From the NCBI RefSeq assembly GCF_011806525.1, contig NZ_JAAVKI010000006.1, forward strand, positions 248,001-312,000: a stretch of 64,000 bases of DNA, given 5' to 3'. The notes under the pieces are model-generated. The model was not told the DNA's origin and searched no databases. It saw nothing but the letters and a program-made list of their open reading frames with translations. This DNA comes from Thalassospira sp. HF15. Lineage in GTDB: Bacteria; Pseudomonadota; Alphaproteobacteria; Rhodospirillales; Thalassospiraceae. Below are positions 38,701 through 46,483 of this stretch, one piece after another; within the stretch, counting starts at the first letter, position 1; each line of letters opens with the position of its first letter. The position numbers were made by a program, and so were the translations under genes.

Positions 38701-38994
38701 CCTGAGGGGCCTGTAGAGGTCTCGCTGAGTGCAGACAAAACTGTAAGGGGCTCCGCCAATATAAAGGAGTGTTCTAGTGTGGGGGGGGCAGGTAAGTATT
38801 CTGCCCATCAAAAGTGTACACTTAGTTTGACATCTGAGCTTGTCCAAAGGTTGCAAGCGGGGCTAGGGGGAGCTAGCTCGTCCCAGCTTGAGTTCATGTT
38901 TACAGGTGCGCCTGTGAACGTTTCTGTTGATGGGATATCAATCGCTCCTGCGGATCGATCGAAACTCGGAAAACTGAAAAAGCCACAAAGCTAG
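35800..38994 (+). CDS. Large lipoprotein of unknown family (1064 aa)
   Basis: The start is fixed by a purine-rich ribosome site and a lipoprotein signal, MTSKRIVAFCLVLLLGGC, with the lipid-anchored Cys at 18. A low-complexity Ala/Ser/Asp stretch lies at about 103-150. A mixed alpha-beta region (about 180-470) includes SWALIRMRILTDG and ILVYAVTPKETVQRISDV. A long helical, probably coiled-coil segment lies at about 480-590 (QSALIEAQKELERERKNF). An immunoglobulin/TIG-like beta region follows near 724-800 (YVLIPGTNLWRNAVVTIG), then more beta-rich C-terminal sequence with cysteine pairs (QQCDECKSGG). Codons are much more AT-rich than in neighbouring genes, suggesting horizontal transfer. It lies alone between the pyrimidine genes and two binding-protein genes. 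I assign no function. Confidence 0.8.
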   Translation: MTSKRIVAFCLVLLLGGCPGTVSKLNIPGTTSGAITLSGGQVVSRERLLNDRNDQVAWLNNRLAATDQQAFGINGGIDFRTFSATLAQLQASNKVIRDRVSRPGTTDAGNGAGQNVEADLSLLDASGALKNDAASSRAPDPTAAKTFEGSSPIDDFRDRLSYREEVRSEIIETGLDDAHDLNGRALYRLQFSPTVLPEPDTGSWALIRMRILTDGQVLSKEKYDEWVRRINNQFASRLQNKVDDAIEERLSPDEFRLLKAQIEGIPTKCSPEKNEAFVSILEDKADFSGFYETEVGDLDRYMPNDYVVSRSKYSSLKSNFESIFDKCRPGNNYRSRPIAFEMARLQVNYYKRLFGTYLGKIDDKNINELCDERLRCSYSFKGSEDGRKELSKKLKGIEQEYSSDMGGAILVYAVTPKETVQRISDVAGRRESGQTALALNALLGSVGVDAGLTQINDSQLLLQALRRQPLVVGFSDQVQTAKRENVDLAAKESAVQKLVDELGDAAEEIQNKSVELLDIRSDDESGGSAGQSKSGTIGDSDTATEQDTKHQKARESFNKASKEFSDVQSALIEAQKELERERKNFLGVRKTYHEFGWIIGPQMKIDPGTARPIGERGIKYSFRHVNRQNSLAAVVGVPGWWTKLKLVAVTCWRKAQKDGIDDCDDVSTLMDRSILADKNAIKELKGNAFAPLVTKEIEIALPGAVDAITDALLPVSIKLRPEPKIEGVIADLRVGEDGYVLIPGTNLWRNAVVTIGSQAADKVTVLPDMEGIVAFFDGVRDQNGIVEGEGGRKVEVRVWTSAGNVSAGNVLISGYGAGQSTRVVALQNFGWVKGKLDLEVSPRLIRQSNLAPELAVRRLTDDGLGSWTKITGLQVNASEGLVRGVLQQCDECKSGGLIEVAFVVKERVGVPPSHHIAKGSLVFYKTEDEAKIRAMEDGEISSVIVSGVEDVDLLLPLSFEKAFPGFNPEGPVEVSLSADKTVRGSANIKECSSVGGAGKYSAHQKCTLSLTSELVQRLQAGLGGASSSQLEFMFTGAPVNVSVDGISIAPADRSKLGKLKKPQS

Positions 38995-39842
38995 CTTTCG
39001 CCTTCGGACAGGTCGACCAGATGGTTGTGCGTCCAGCTTTCCAGCGTGCCGTCGTCAGTCAGTTTCTCGATCAGGAGATTAAGATGTTTGACATGGCCCA
39101 TGCAGGGGCTTTTGCGTGAAAACATGAAATGCACTTCATTGCTGTCAATCGGTGGCTCGACGGCTGTAACCAAGTTTACAAGATTGTCGCGATAAAGGTT
39201 GGATAGCCCGTCAAACCGGCCAAGCATGACGTAATCCACCCGGCCTTTCATCAGCACATCAAAGATGCGATTTCCCGTCGGCGAGAAAATCATGTCCAGA
39301 TGTTCTTGCGCATATCGATCAATATAATCGCCATAGCTGCCCCCTTGCGGGCGTGCGCCGCGATAGCCGATCAGATCATGCAGATCAATGACCGGAAACT
39401 GGTTGTCGCTGCGTTGAAATACCATGATGTCGTCAGTGCTAAATGGCGCGCTATAGAAATGCGTCTGATCACGTTCGGCCGTGAAATAGGCGCCGGCGAT
39501 CACATCAAGTTCGCCATTGCTCAGCATCTGAATGGAGCGTGTCCATGGAATGTCGATATTGAGATCAAGCCGCAGATTATTGCGCTCGGCATATTCTTGC
39601 AGAATATCTATGGCAAGACCGGTTTGCTCACCGTTTTGATGGATATAGGTTATCGGTTCCCAGCCATTTGCGCCGCCAACAGACAGCACCTGGCAATTGG
39701 CAGTGGCGGGTGCGATTTCAGTCTGCGTTGCAGCGGTTTGTTGGGCCGTTGCCGGGGAAACCATCAGGGCAACAACGCCTGAGAGAAACAAGGCAGGCAC
39801 ACACAGACAGACGGGACGAAATGTTTGACTGATCCACATCAT
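38991..39842 (-). CDS. Orphan periplasmic solute-binding protein, family 3 (first of a tandem pair)
   Basis: A 283-aa exported protein with a signal peptide ending SPATAQQ (about residue 34). The bacterial family-3 fold is recognisable in GEQTGLAIDILQEYAERN, GELDVIAGAYFTAERD and FSTDDIMVFQ. C50 and C247 (RKSPCMGHV) are conserved in the neighbouring paralogue and may form a disulfide. No permease or ATPase gene is adjacent, so it may feed a distant ABC transporter or act as a sensor partner. Its stop codon overlaps that of the large lipoprotein by four bases. Confidence 0.82.
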   Translation of the reverse strand: MMWISQTFRPVCLCVPALFLSGVVALMVSPATAQQTAATQTEIAPATANCQVLSVGGANGWEPITYIHQNGEQTGLAIDILQEYAERNNLRLDLNIDIPWTRSIQMLSNGELDVIAGAYFTAERDQTHFYSAPFSTDDIMVFQRSDNQFPVIDLHDLIGYRGARPQGGSYGDYIDRYAQEHLDMIFSPTGNRIFDVLMKGRVDYVMLGRFDGLSNLYRDNLVNLVTAVEPPIDSNEVHFMFSRKSPCMGHVKHLNLLIEKLTDDGTLESWTHNHLVDLSEGES

Positions 39843-39945
39843 GACCGTTCGGAATACCGTGATTATGAGTAACCTCTAAGGTTTGTTTCATCGTCATGCT
39901 ATTCAACTATACAGAAGTGGGTCGCCTTTTGGGTAGGGCTCGGTT

Positions 39946-40833
39946 TCAGCTTCCGGTTTCGAAATCAAACACGGTTTGTCTTAGATGATAGTCGATCCGT
40001 TCTTGCAGCGTCCCATTACTACTAAGCTCTGCAATCAGCTTGTTGATCTGTTCAACATGTTCCAGGCAGGGGCTGTTGCGCGAGAACATAAGGCGCACCG
40101 GGTTTTTCGCGACCGGTGGTTCGACCGGGATGATTTTATCCTGTACGCCGAGCTTGCGAACGGTTGCCACGCCGTCATAGCGCGCCAGCAAAACATAGTC
40201 GACATGCCCTGCAAGCAGTAAGTCGAAGATATGGTCGTTGATCGGCGAGTACACGATATCAAGTTCTTGTTTTGAGTAGGTGTCTATCTTGTTGCCAAGA
40301 CTGCCGCCATGCGGTCGTGCCCCTCGATATCCCTTGAGGTCTTCGATCCTGCTATAGCCAAAACGCCGGTCAGTATGCTGAAAGACCATAATGTCGTCTG
40401 AGTAGAAGGGATCACTGTATTGAAAGATCCGTTGGCGTTCATTCGTGAAATAGGCACCGGCGGTGACGTCAATTTTGCCCTGAAGCAGAAAATCAACGGC
40501 GCGTGCCCAGGGCAGTTCGATGTCGACTTCAACATCGATGCCTTCGCGTTTTGCGTATTCCTTGATGATATCGATACCAAGACCGGTTTGATGCCCGTCA
40601 GATGTCACATATGAGACAGGCTGCCAGCTTGCCGGGCCGCCTACGGTGATTGTGTCACATGTAGATCCCTGGGCACCCGGACTGGATGATCGGGTGCCGA
40701 ATTGCTGGGCTTTCGCCAGAGTAGTATTTCCAGCTGCCAATGCAATTATCGCGCAGAGTGCGAATGTTCTAATAAATTTTATGTGTCGGGGCGTTAGCAG
40801 CATTTTTTCCGCTCTGTTCGTTTCCTCGTTCAT
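39946..40833 (-). CDS. Orphan periplasmic solute-binding protein, family 3 (second of the pair)
   Basis: A 295-aa paralogue of the preceding protein. It shares the blocks GYRGARPxGGS, DVxAGAYFTxER, DDIMVFQ, VEPPxxxN and SRxSPCxxHV. The signal peptide ends near TTLAKAQQ. The two cysteines are conserved. The start is uncertain: the ATG at 40833 lacks a clear ribosome site, while the ATG at 40803 gives a more usual signal peptide. It lies 103 bp upstream of the first copy on the same strand. A ligand cannot be read from the sequence; the position beside pyrimidine genes is only suggestive. Confidence 0.8.
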   Translation of the reverse strand: MNEETNRAEKMLLTPRHIKFIRTFALCAIIALAAGNTTLAKAQQFGTRSSSPGAQGSTCDTITVGGPASWQPVSYVTSDGHQTGLGIDIIKEYAKREGIDVEVDIELPWARAVDFLLQGKIDVTAGAYFTNERQRIFQYSDPFYSDDIMVFQHTDRRFGYSRIEDLKGYRGARPHGGSLGNKIDTYSKQELDIVYSPINDHIFDLLLAGHVDYVLLARYDGVATVRKLGVQDKIIPVEPPVAKNPVRLMFSRNSPCLEHVEQINKLIAELSSNGTLQERIDYHLRQTVFDFETGS

Positions 40834-40942
40834 CAGATTATGCAGATATGCACGCGGTGCAAGCTATTCAACTTTCATCGACGAATAAGCTTGCCCGAAC
40901 AGCTGTGAAATCGCGGGCAGGGGGCAACGGCAATGCCGCTGA

Positions 40943-41581
40943 TCAGGCCAGACCGACACCCTTGAGGATGATGCGCACGACATTTTCCTTGGCTTCAGTG
41001 AACTGTGCGTCGGTCAGTGGCTTGTCATTGTTGAATATCTCAATCTGACGGCCAAAGTCGGCATAGTGCTGGGTGGTGGCAAAGATCATGTACATCAGGG
41101 TATAGGGCTCGACATCATCCATCTTGCCTTCGGCGATCCAGCCACGGATTGCCTCAACACGGCTATCGAGCCAGTTTTTGACTGTGGTCGAAATGTATTC
41201 CGAGGAAAATTTGGCACCACGAATGATTTCATGTGCCCAAAGACGCGAGCCATAAGGGCGCACGCGCGACAGATCCATCTTTGCTTCGATATAGCCGCGC
41301 AGAATGACGGCCGGATCAGCACTGTTATCGAACGTCATTGCTGCTTCCAGCCAATGATCACAGACATCCTCCATGATGCGACGATAAAGCGCCTCTTTGG
41401 TGCTGAAATAATAGTGCACATTGGCCTTGGGCACATGGGCGGTTTCCGCAATACGCGCGGTCGTGGCCCCCTTGAACCCGAAATCGGCAAACACCCGTTC
41501 GGCAGCCGCGAGAATCTGTTCTTCGTTTTCCTGCCGGATCGCGGCTTTGTGTGCGCCGTTTACTGCGGGTTTTGTGCTCAT
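40943..41581 (-). CDS. rutR: RutR-like TetR-family regulator of pyrimidine catabolism
   Basis: A 212-aa regulator. The helix-turn-helix spans about residues 20-65 (ILAAAERVFADFGFKGATTARIAETAHVPKANVHYYFSTKEALY). The C-terminal half matches the RutR/YcdC domain well (YIEAKMDLSRVRPYGSRLW, MIFATTQHYADFGRQIEI). RutR senses uracil or thymine. It lies within a full reductive pyrimidine locus and has a RutR-type palindrome 68 bp upstream. It is expected to repress itself, the preTA operon and the downstream aminotransferase-transporter genes until pyrimidine is present. Confidence 0.88.
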   Translation of the reverse strand: MSTKPAVNGAHKAAIRQENEEQILAAAERVFADFGFKGATTARIAETAHVPKANVHYYFSTKEALYRRIMEDVCDHWLEAAMTFDNSADPAVILRGYIEAKMDLSRVRPYGSRLWAHEIIRGAKFSSEYISTTVKNWLDSRVEAIRGWIAEGKMDDVEPYTLMYMIFATTQHYADFGRQIEIFNNDKPLTDAQFTEAKENVVRIILKGVGLA

Positions 41582-41648
41582 TTTAGTGTCCCGTTTCGCG
41601 CCGATTTCGATGGATCCAAATCGTGCCGTTTAATTCGCGTCATTTATC

Positions 41649-41664
41649 TTGACCGTTTGGTCAG
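41649..41664. promoter_or_regulatory. RutR-type operator at the rutR promoter
   Basis: TTGACCGTTTGGTCAG matches the RutR consensus TTGACCANNTGGTCAA at 12 of 14 fixed positions. It lies 68 bp before the rutR start, consistent with autoregulation. Confidence 0.75.
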
Positions 41665-42072
41665 GTTAAAATAACCTCTACTGCAAATATCAAGAAGAAA
41701 CTTTTTTATGCGCGTCGTGACTAGCCATGGTCAAGAGTCGGTTTTGTCCGAAATATCGAACAGTACCGATGAAAGATAAACACAAAATAGACGCCGTAAA
41801 CAAAAATCAGGGTCGCCGAAATGGTGTTTGACAGTCGAATATTCGAAACAGTTCTGCGGTGGTGTTAAAGGCCTAGTGCATGGGCATGTCTCATGCTAAC
41901 GACTTTGACGTGCCCGTATGACGGGCGTTCCCGGACACGCGATTGTTCGACATTTTGGTCAGAGGGCCAGATACCTTTCGCGAAACGGGAAGAACAAAAT
42001 CAGATGCCGGTGGACGGTGCCCGCCACCGAACCGGTCGAGAGAAGCACTGAAAAGGTACGGGAGACCTTTTG
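41665..42072 (+). promoter_or_regulatory. Promoter region of the aminotransferase operon
   Basis: About 400 bp without a gene. TCGACATTTTGGTCAG (41947-41962) keeps the GGTCAG half of a RutR site and matches 10 of 14 fixed positions overall, 111 bp before the aminotransferase start. AT-rich sequence at 41690-41850 could hold promoters for either direction. Confidence 0.4.
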
Positions 42073-43404
42073 ATGACAGCCACCACGAAAATCAGCCGTC
42101 CGAACGATCTTTCGGCGTTCTGGATGCCCTTTACGGCCAACCGTCAGTTCAAGCAGACCCCGCGTATGCTGGTCTCTGCCGACGGCATGTATTACAAAAC
42201 CGACGACAACCGCGACATCCTTGACGGTACCGCAGGCCTCTGGTGCTGCAACGCCGGTCACAAGCGTCCGAAAATCGTCGAAGCGGTCAAGGCACAGATG
42301 GATGAGCTGGATTACGCACCGGCGTTCCAGATGGGCCACCCAAAGGCGTTTGAGCTGGCCAGCCGCCTCGCACAGCTGATGCCGGGCAACCTCAACCATG
42401 TGTTCTATACCAACTCCGGTTCTGAATCGGTTGAGACCGCGCTTAAAATCGCACTGGCCTATCACCGCGCACGCGGCGACGGTCAGCGTACCCGCCTGAT
42501 CGGTCGTGAACGTGGCTATCATGGCGTGAACTTTGGCGGTATTTCCGTCGGTGGTATTTCTGGCAACCGCAAGACATTCGGTCAGATGCTGGGCGGTGTG
42601 GACCATATGCGTCACACCTATCTGCCGGAAGAAAACGGTGTTACCCGTGGCATGCCCGAACATGGTGCGTATCTTGCCGAAGATCTGGAACGCATCTGCG
42701 CGCTGCATGATCCGTCAACCATCGCTGCTGTGATTGTCGAGCCGGTTGCAGGCTCCACCGGGGTTCTGATCCCGCCGAAGGGCTATCTTGAACGCCTGCG
42801 CGAGATTTGCACCAAGCACGGCATTCTTCTGATCTTTGATGAAGTTATCACCGGTTTCGGTCGCTTGGGTGCGCCGTTTGCGGTCGACTATTTCGGTGTT
42901 CAGCCGGATTTGGTCACGACCGCCAAGGGTCTTACCAACGGCACCATTCCGATGGGGGCGGTGTTCGCCACCGACGAGATCCATGATGCCTTCATGACCG
43001 GTGCGGAAAACATGATCGAGCTGTTCCATGGCTACACCTATTCAGGCAACCCGGTTGCCTGTGCAGCGGCCATGGCGACGCTTGAGACCTATGAAGAAGA
43101 AGGTCTGTACAACAAGGGCCAGGACCTTGGTCAGTATTGGGAAGATGCGGTGCACAGCCTGATCGACCTGCCGTTGGTCAAGGATGTTCGTAACCTTGGC
43201 CTGATCGGTGCGATCGAGCTGGAGCCGATTGAAGGCTTCCCGACCAAGCGTGCCTTCAATGCCTTCCTCAAGGCGTTTGAAAAAGGCATCCTGATCCGCA
43301 CCACAGGCGACATTATTGCGCTGTCCCCGCCGCTGATCCTTGAAAAATCACACATTGATCAGTTGTTCGGTACGCTGCGCGAAGTGCTCAAAGAGATCGA
43401 TTAA
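42073..43404 (+). CDS. Beta-alanine/omega-amino acid:pyruvate aminotransferase (class III)
   Basis: A 443-aa PLP enzyme. The PLP lysine is K285 (TTAKGLTNG), the ring-nitrogen Asp is D256 (LLIFDEVITGFGR), and the phosphate site is TNSGSESVETALKIA. N-terminal SAFWMPFTANRQFK is typical of the beta-alanine:pyruvate branch. It converts beta-alanine, the end product of uracil reduction, to malonate semialdehyde, and probably 3-aminoisobutyrate from thymine. The ATG at 42073 follows GGGAGACC. The malonate-semialdehyde dehydrogenase needed next is not in the window. Confidence 0.9.
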   Translation: MTATTKISRPNDLSAFWMPFTANRQFKQTPRMLVSADGMYYKTDDNRDILDGTAGLWCCNAGHKRPKIVEAVKAQMDELDYAPAFQMGHPKAFELASRLAQLMPGNLNHVFYTNSGSESVETALKIALAYHRARGDGQRTRLIGRERGYHGVNFGGISVGGISGNRKTFGQMLGGVDHMRHTYLPEENGVTRGMPEHGAYLAEDLERICALHDPSTIAAVIVEPVAGSTGVLIPPKGYLERLREICTKHGILLIFDEVITGFGRLGAPFAVDYFGVQPDLVTTAKGLTNGTIPMGAVFATDEIHDAFMTGAENMIELFHGYTYSGNPVACAAAMATLETYEEEGLYNKGQDLGQYWEDAVHSLIDLPLVKDVRNLGLIGAIELEPIEGFPTKRAFNAFLKAFEKGILIRTTGDIIALSPPLILEKSHIDQLFGTLREVLKEID

Positions 43405-43417
43405 GATCAAGAAATTT

Positions 43418-43447
43418 GCCCCTTGTCCGGTCAAACGGACAGGGGGC
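43418..43447 (+). other. Stem-loop between the aminotransferase and ureidopropionase genes
   Basis: GCCCCTTGTCCG (43418-43429) pairs with CGGACAGGGGGC (43436-43447) around 6 nt, with one T·G pair. It lacks a T-run. The 247-bp gap (43405-43651) may also hold a second promoter. An AAGGAGG ribosome site ends it. Confidence 0.5.
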
Positions 43448-43651
43448 ATCGGCTTGCAGGACTTATAAAAACCAAACGGTTCTGCAACGCTTCGGGAGAA
43501 ACATCTGTTTCGCGATTTTTCCGATCGCGTCCCATCTGGGAATAGACCCATAAAACAAAACAGGGTCTGCGGGGCGCGAAAGGACATAAAGTCCAAAGAT
43601 CGGCAAAAGCCGGCAAGGACATAAAAATATCAGATCAAGGAGGTATCTCGG

Positions 43652-44518
43652 ATGTCGATGCTGAGAGGCGGACTGATTCAAATGAGTCTGAAAGGGTCAA
43701 CCGATCAGACCCCCGAAGAAATCCGCAAGGCCATGATTGATGCACATCTGCCTTATATTGAAGAGGCCGCCAAAAAAGGTGTGCAGGTCCTGTGCTTTCA
43801 GGAAGTTTTCACCCAGCCCTATTTCTGTCCAAGCCAGGACAAGAAGTGGTATGCAGCCGCGGAAAAAATCCCCGATGGCCCCACCACGCAGCTGATGTGT
43901 GAATTGGCAGCAAAATACAAAATGGTGATTGTTGTTCCGATCTATGAGGAAGACATTACCGGTGTCTATTACAACACCGCTGCCGTGATCGATGCCGATG
44001 GTACCTATCTTGGCAAATACCGCAAAACCCACATCCCGCATGTCGCCGGTTTCTGGGAGAAATTCTTCTTCAAGCCGGGCGTTTCGGATTGGCCGGTCTT
44101 TGATACCCAGTATTGCAAACTTGGCGTATATATCTGCTATGACCGCCACTTCCCGGAAGGCTGGCGTGCGCTGGCGCTGAACGGTGCGGAATACATCGTC
44201 AACCCGTCGGCGACGGTTGCCGGGGTGTCTGAGTATATCTGGAAACTCGAACAGCCGGCATCGGCTGTGGCCAATGGCTGCTTCATCGGTGCGATCAACC
44301 GCGTTGGCGTCGAAGAGCCCTGGAATATCGGCGAGTTTTACGGTCAGAGTTACTTCGTCAATCCGCGCGGCGAGATCGAAGCACAGGCGTCCCGCGATCA
44401 GGACGAATTGCTGGTCCATGACATGGATATGTCGATGGTGCGCGAAATTCGCGATAACTGGCAGTTCTTCCGTGATCGTCGCCCGTCGACCTATACCCGT
44501 CTGACCGACGGAAACTGA
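43652..44518 (+). CDS. Beta-ureidopropionase, nitrilase superfamily
   Basis: A 288-aa nitrilase-fold amidase. The catalytic triad is E51 (LCFQEVF), K125 (YRKTHIPH) and C162 (VYICYDRHFPEG). HVAGFWEKFFFKPG is characteristic of N-carbamoyl-beta-alanine amidohydrolases. It releases beta-alanine, CO2 and ammonia from the ring-opened pyrimidine. It sits between the aminotransferase and the transporter genes. The M20-type enzyme at 34303 is an unrelated protein for the same reaction, so the locus encodes two solutions to one step. Confidence 0.92.
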   Translation: MSMLRGGLIQMSLKGSTDQTPEEIRKAMIDAHLPYIEEAAKKGVQVLCFQEVFTQPYFCPSQDKKWYAAAEKIPDGPTTQLMCELAAKYKMVIVVPIYEEDITGVYYNTAAVIDADGTYLGKYRKTHIPHVAGFWEKFFFKPGVSDWPVFDTQYCKLGVYICYDRHFPEGWRALALNGAEYIVNPSATVAGVSEYIWKLEQPASAVANGCFIGAINRVGVEEPWNIGEFYGQSYFVNPRGEIEAQASRDQDELLVHDMDMSMVREIRDNWQFFRDRRPSTYTRLTDGN

Positions 44519-44529
44519 CTTCATGATGC

Positions 44530-44560
44530 CGGCGCGCGGCAAATGTTGCGCGCCGTTTTG
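44530..44560 (+). terminator. Stem-loop/terminator after the ureidopropionase gene
   Basis: CGGCGCGC (44530-44537) pairs with GCGCGCCG (44548-44555) and is followed by TTTTG. It may partly separate this gene from the transporter operon downstream. The 218-bp gap also contains TTTTTGCGTTTGATC (44619-44633), a partial match to the end of the 266-bp element. Confidence 0.6.
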
Positions 44561-44736
44561 CCTTGATCGACAGGTGGGGTATCATTTCCCCGTTCCCGGC
44601 AATGACCGGGCAAAGGCTTTTTGCGTTTGATCAAATGTCGACAAGGTTCAGGGCAACGTCCCTGAGGGAGGCTTCCAATAAGTCGGGCCAGAAACCTTCT
44701 GGTCCGGAAGAGAGACATACGATCAGGGGAAACCCC

Positions 44737-45564
44737 ATGACGCTAAAAACAGTCGTCAATAATGTTGCTGAGATGCCCACATCAAAAAAAGCCGTTGTTG
44801 ATATCAATAAATTGTCGCTGACTTTTCAGACGGCAGATGGTCCCGTTTATGCCCTTTCCGATGTCGATTTGACCATCGAAGAAGGCGACTTTGTCTCCTT
44901 TATCGGCCCGTCCGGCTGCGGTAAAACCACGCTGTTGCGCGTGATTGCCGATCTGGAACAGGCCACCGGCGGCGAGATTTCGATCAATGGTGTTACGCCG
45001 CACGAAGCGCGTGAAAAGCGTGCCTATGGTTATGTGTTTCAGGCACCCGCCCTGTTGCCATGGCGTTCCATCGAACGCAACGTGACCTTGCCGCTCGAAA
45101 TCATGGAAATCTCCAAGGAAGAGCGCGTCAAGCGCGCCCAGGAGGCCCTGAAGCTGGTCGAGCTTAATGGCTTCGAAAAGAAATTCCCGTGGCAGCTGTC
45201 GGGTGGCATGCAGCAACGTGCTTCGATTGCGCGCGCGCTGTCGTTCGATGCTGACCTGCTGTTGATGGACGAGCCGTTTGGCGCTTTGGACGAGATCGTA
45301 CGCGATCACCTCAATGAACAGCTTTTGAAACTTTGGGCACGCACCAACAAGACGGTTGCCTTTGTGACCCACTCCATCCCCGAGGCGGTGTATCTTTCAA
45401 GCAAGATTGTCGTGATGTCGCCGCGTCCAGGCCGGATCATTGACGTGATTGAAACCGACTTCCCGAAAGATCGTAGCCTCGATATCCGCGAAACGCCGGA
45501 ATTCCTCGAAGTTGCACATCGGGTACGTGAAGGACTGCGTGCGGGGCACAGCAATGACGAGTAA
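44737..45564 (+). CDS. ABC transporter ATP-binding protein (NitT/TauT/SsuB type), predicted pyrimidine importer
   Basis: A 275-aa ATPase. Walker A is IGPSGCGKTTLL, the Q-loop is FQAPALLPW, the signature is LSGGMQQRASIA, Walker B is LLLMDEPFGALD, and the switch is VTHSIPEA. It powers import together with the two permeases and binding protein that follow. The gene lies between pyrimidine-degradation genes, so the substrate is probably a pyrimidine base, a dihydropyrimidine or a ureido acid. The start is ATG 44737 after AGGGGA. Its end overlaps the first permease gene by 11 bases. Confidence 0.9.
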   Translation: MTLKTVVNNVAEMPTSKKAVVDINKLSLTFQTADGPVYALSDVDLTIEEGDFVSFIGPSGCGKTTLLRVIADLEQATGGEISINGVTPHEAREKRAYGYVFQAPALLPWRSIERNVTLPLEIMEISKEERVKRAQEALKLVELNGFEKKFPWQLSGGMQQRASIARALSFDADLLLMDEPFGALDEIVRDHLNEQLLKLWARTNKTVAFVTHSIPEAVYLSSKIVVMSPRPGRIIDVIETDFPKDRSLDIRETPEFLEVAHRVREGLRAGHSNDE

Positions 45565-46483
45565 TGCTGCATCCATGACCGGCCCTGTCGCCGGACCATC
45601 GACCTGGACGCGCATGATGTCGGGCCAAACCGGGCCGGTATGCGTTGTTCTGATAGCGCTTTTGGTGATCTGGTATATTGGCGCTGTTTTCATGAATGCG
45701 CCGACCCAGATTGACCGATATAACCGTGCCGATCAGACTTGGACCACCAGCCAGTTGATCGAAGACACCCTGGCACAGGATCGGCCAATCCTGCCGGCCC
45801 CGCATCAGGTCGCGGTCGAGATGTACAAAACCATCTTTGCCATCAAGATCACCTCGAAACGCTCACTTGTTTATCACAGCTGGGTGACGCTTTCCTCGAC
45901 GCTTCTGGGCTTCGGGATCGGGACCTTGCTTGGCGTGTTGCTGGCGGTGGGCATTGTTCATGTCATGACGCTTGAAAAAAGCCTGATGCCGTGGGTGATT
46001 TCATCGCAGACCATCCCGATCCTTGCCATTGCGCCAATGATCATCGTCGTTCTCGGCGCCATCGGGATCAAGGGACTGGTGCCAAAGGCGATCATTTCGA
46101 CCTATTTGTGCTTCTTCCCGGTCACGATCAGCATGGTCAAGGGCCTGCGATCCCCGCAGGTAATCCAGCTTGATCTCATGCGGACCTATAATGCCTCGAA
46201 ATGGCAAACCTTCTGGCAGCTGCGCTTGCCATCGGCCATGCCATACCTGTTTGCCAGCCTGAAAGTCGCGATTGCCATCAGTCTTGTCGGGGCCATCGTC
46301 GGCGAGTTGCCGACCGGCGCACAGGCAGGGCTCGGTGCACGTTTGCTGGCCGGTTCCTATTACGGACAAACCATTCAGATCTGGTCGGCCCTGTTGACCG
46401 CAGCCTTTGTTGCGGCCCTTCTGGTCGTGATTGTCGGGTGGTGTGAACGTCGTGTCCTTGCACGGATGGGAGTAAAGGCATGA
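45554..46483 (+). CDS. ABC transporter permease (first), predicted pyrimidine importer
   Basis: A 309-aa inner-membrane protein with about six helices. The EAA-type loop that contacts the ATPase is in DLMRTYNASKWQTFWQLRLPSAMPYLFASLK. A periplasmic stretch of about 80 residues after the first helix is longer than usual for this family. It starts inside the end of the ATPase gene (ATGACGAGTAA), and its stop overlaps the next permease start (ATGA), showing tight translational coupling. Confidence 0.9.
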   Translation: MTSNAASMTGPVAGPSTWTRMMSGQTGPVCVVLIALLVIWYIGAVFMNAPTQIDRYNRADQTWTTSQLIEDTLAQDRPILPAPHQVAVEMYKTIFAIKITSKRSLVYHSWVTLSSTLLGFGIGTLLGVLLAVGIVHVMTLEKSLMPWVISSQTIPILAIAPMIIVVLGAIGIKGLVPKAIISTYLCFFPVTISMVKGLRSPQVIQLDLMRTYNASKWQTFWQLRLPSAMPYLFASLKVAIAISLVGAIVGELPTGAQAGLGARLLAGSYYGQTIQIWSALLTAAFVAALLVVIVGWCERRVLARMGVKA

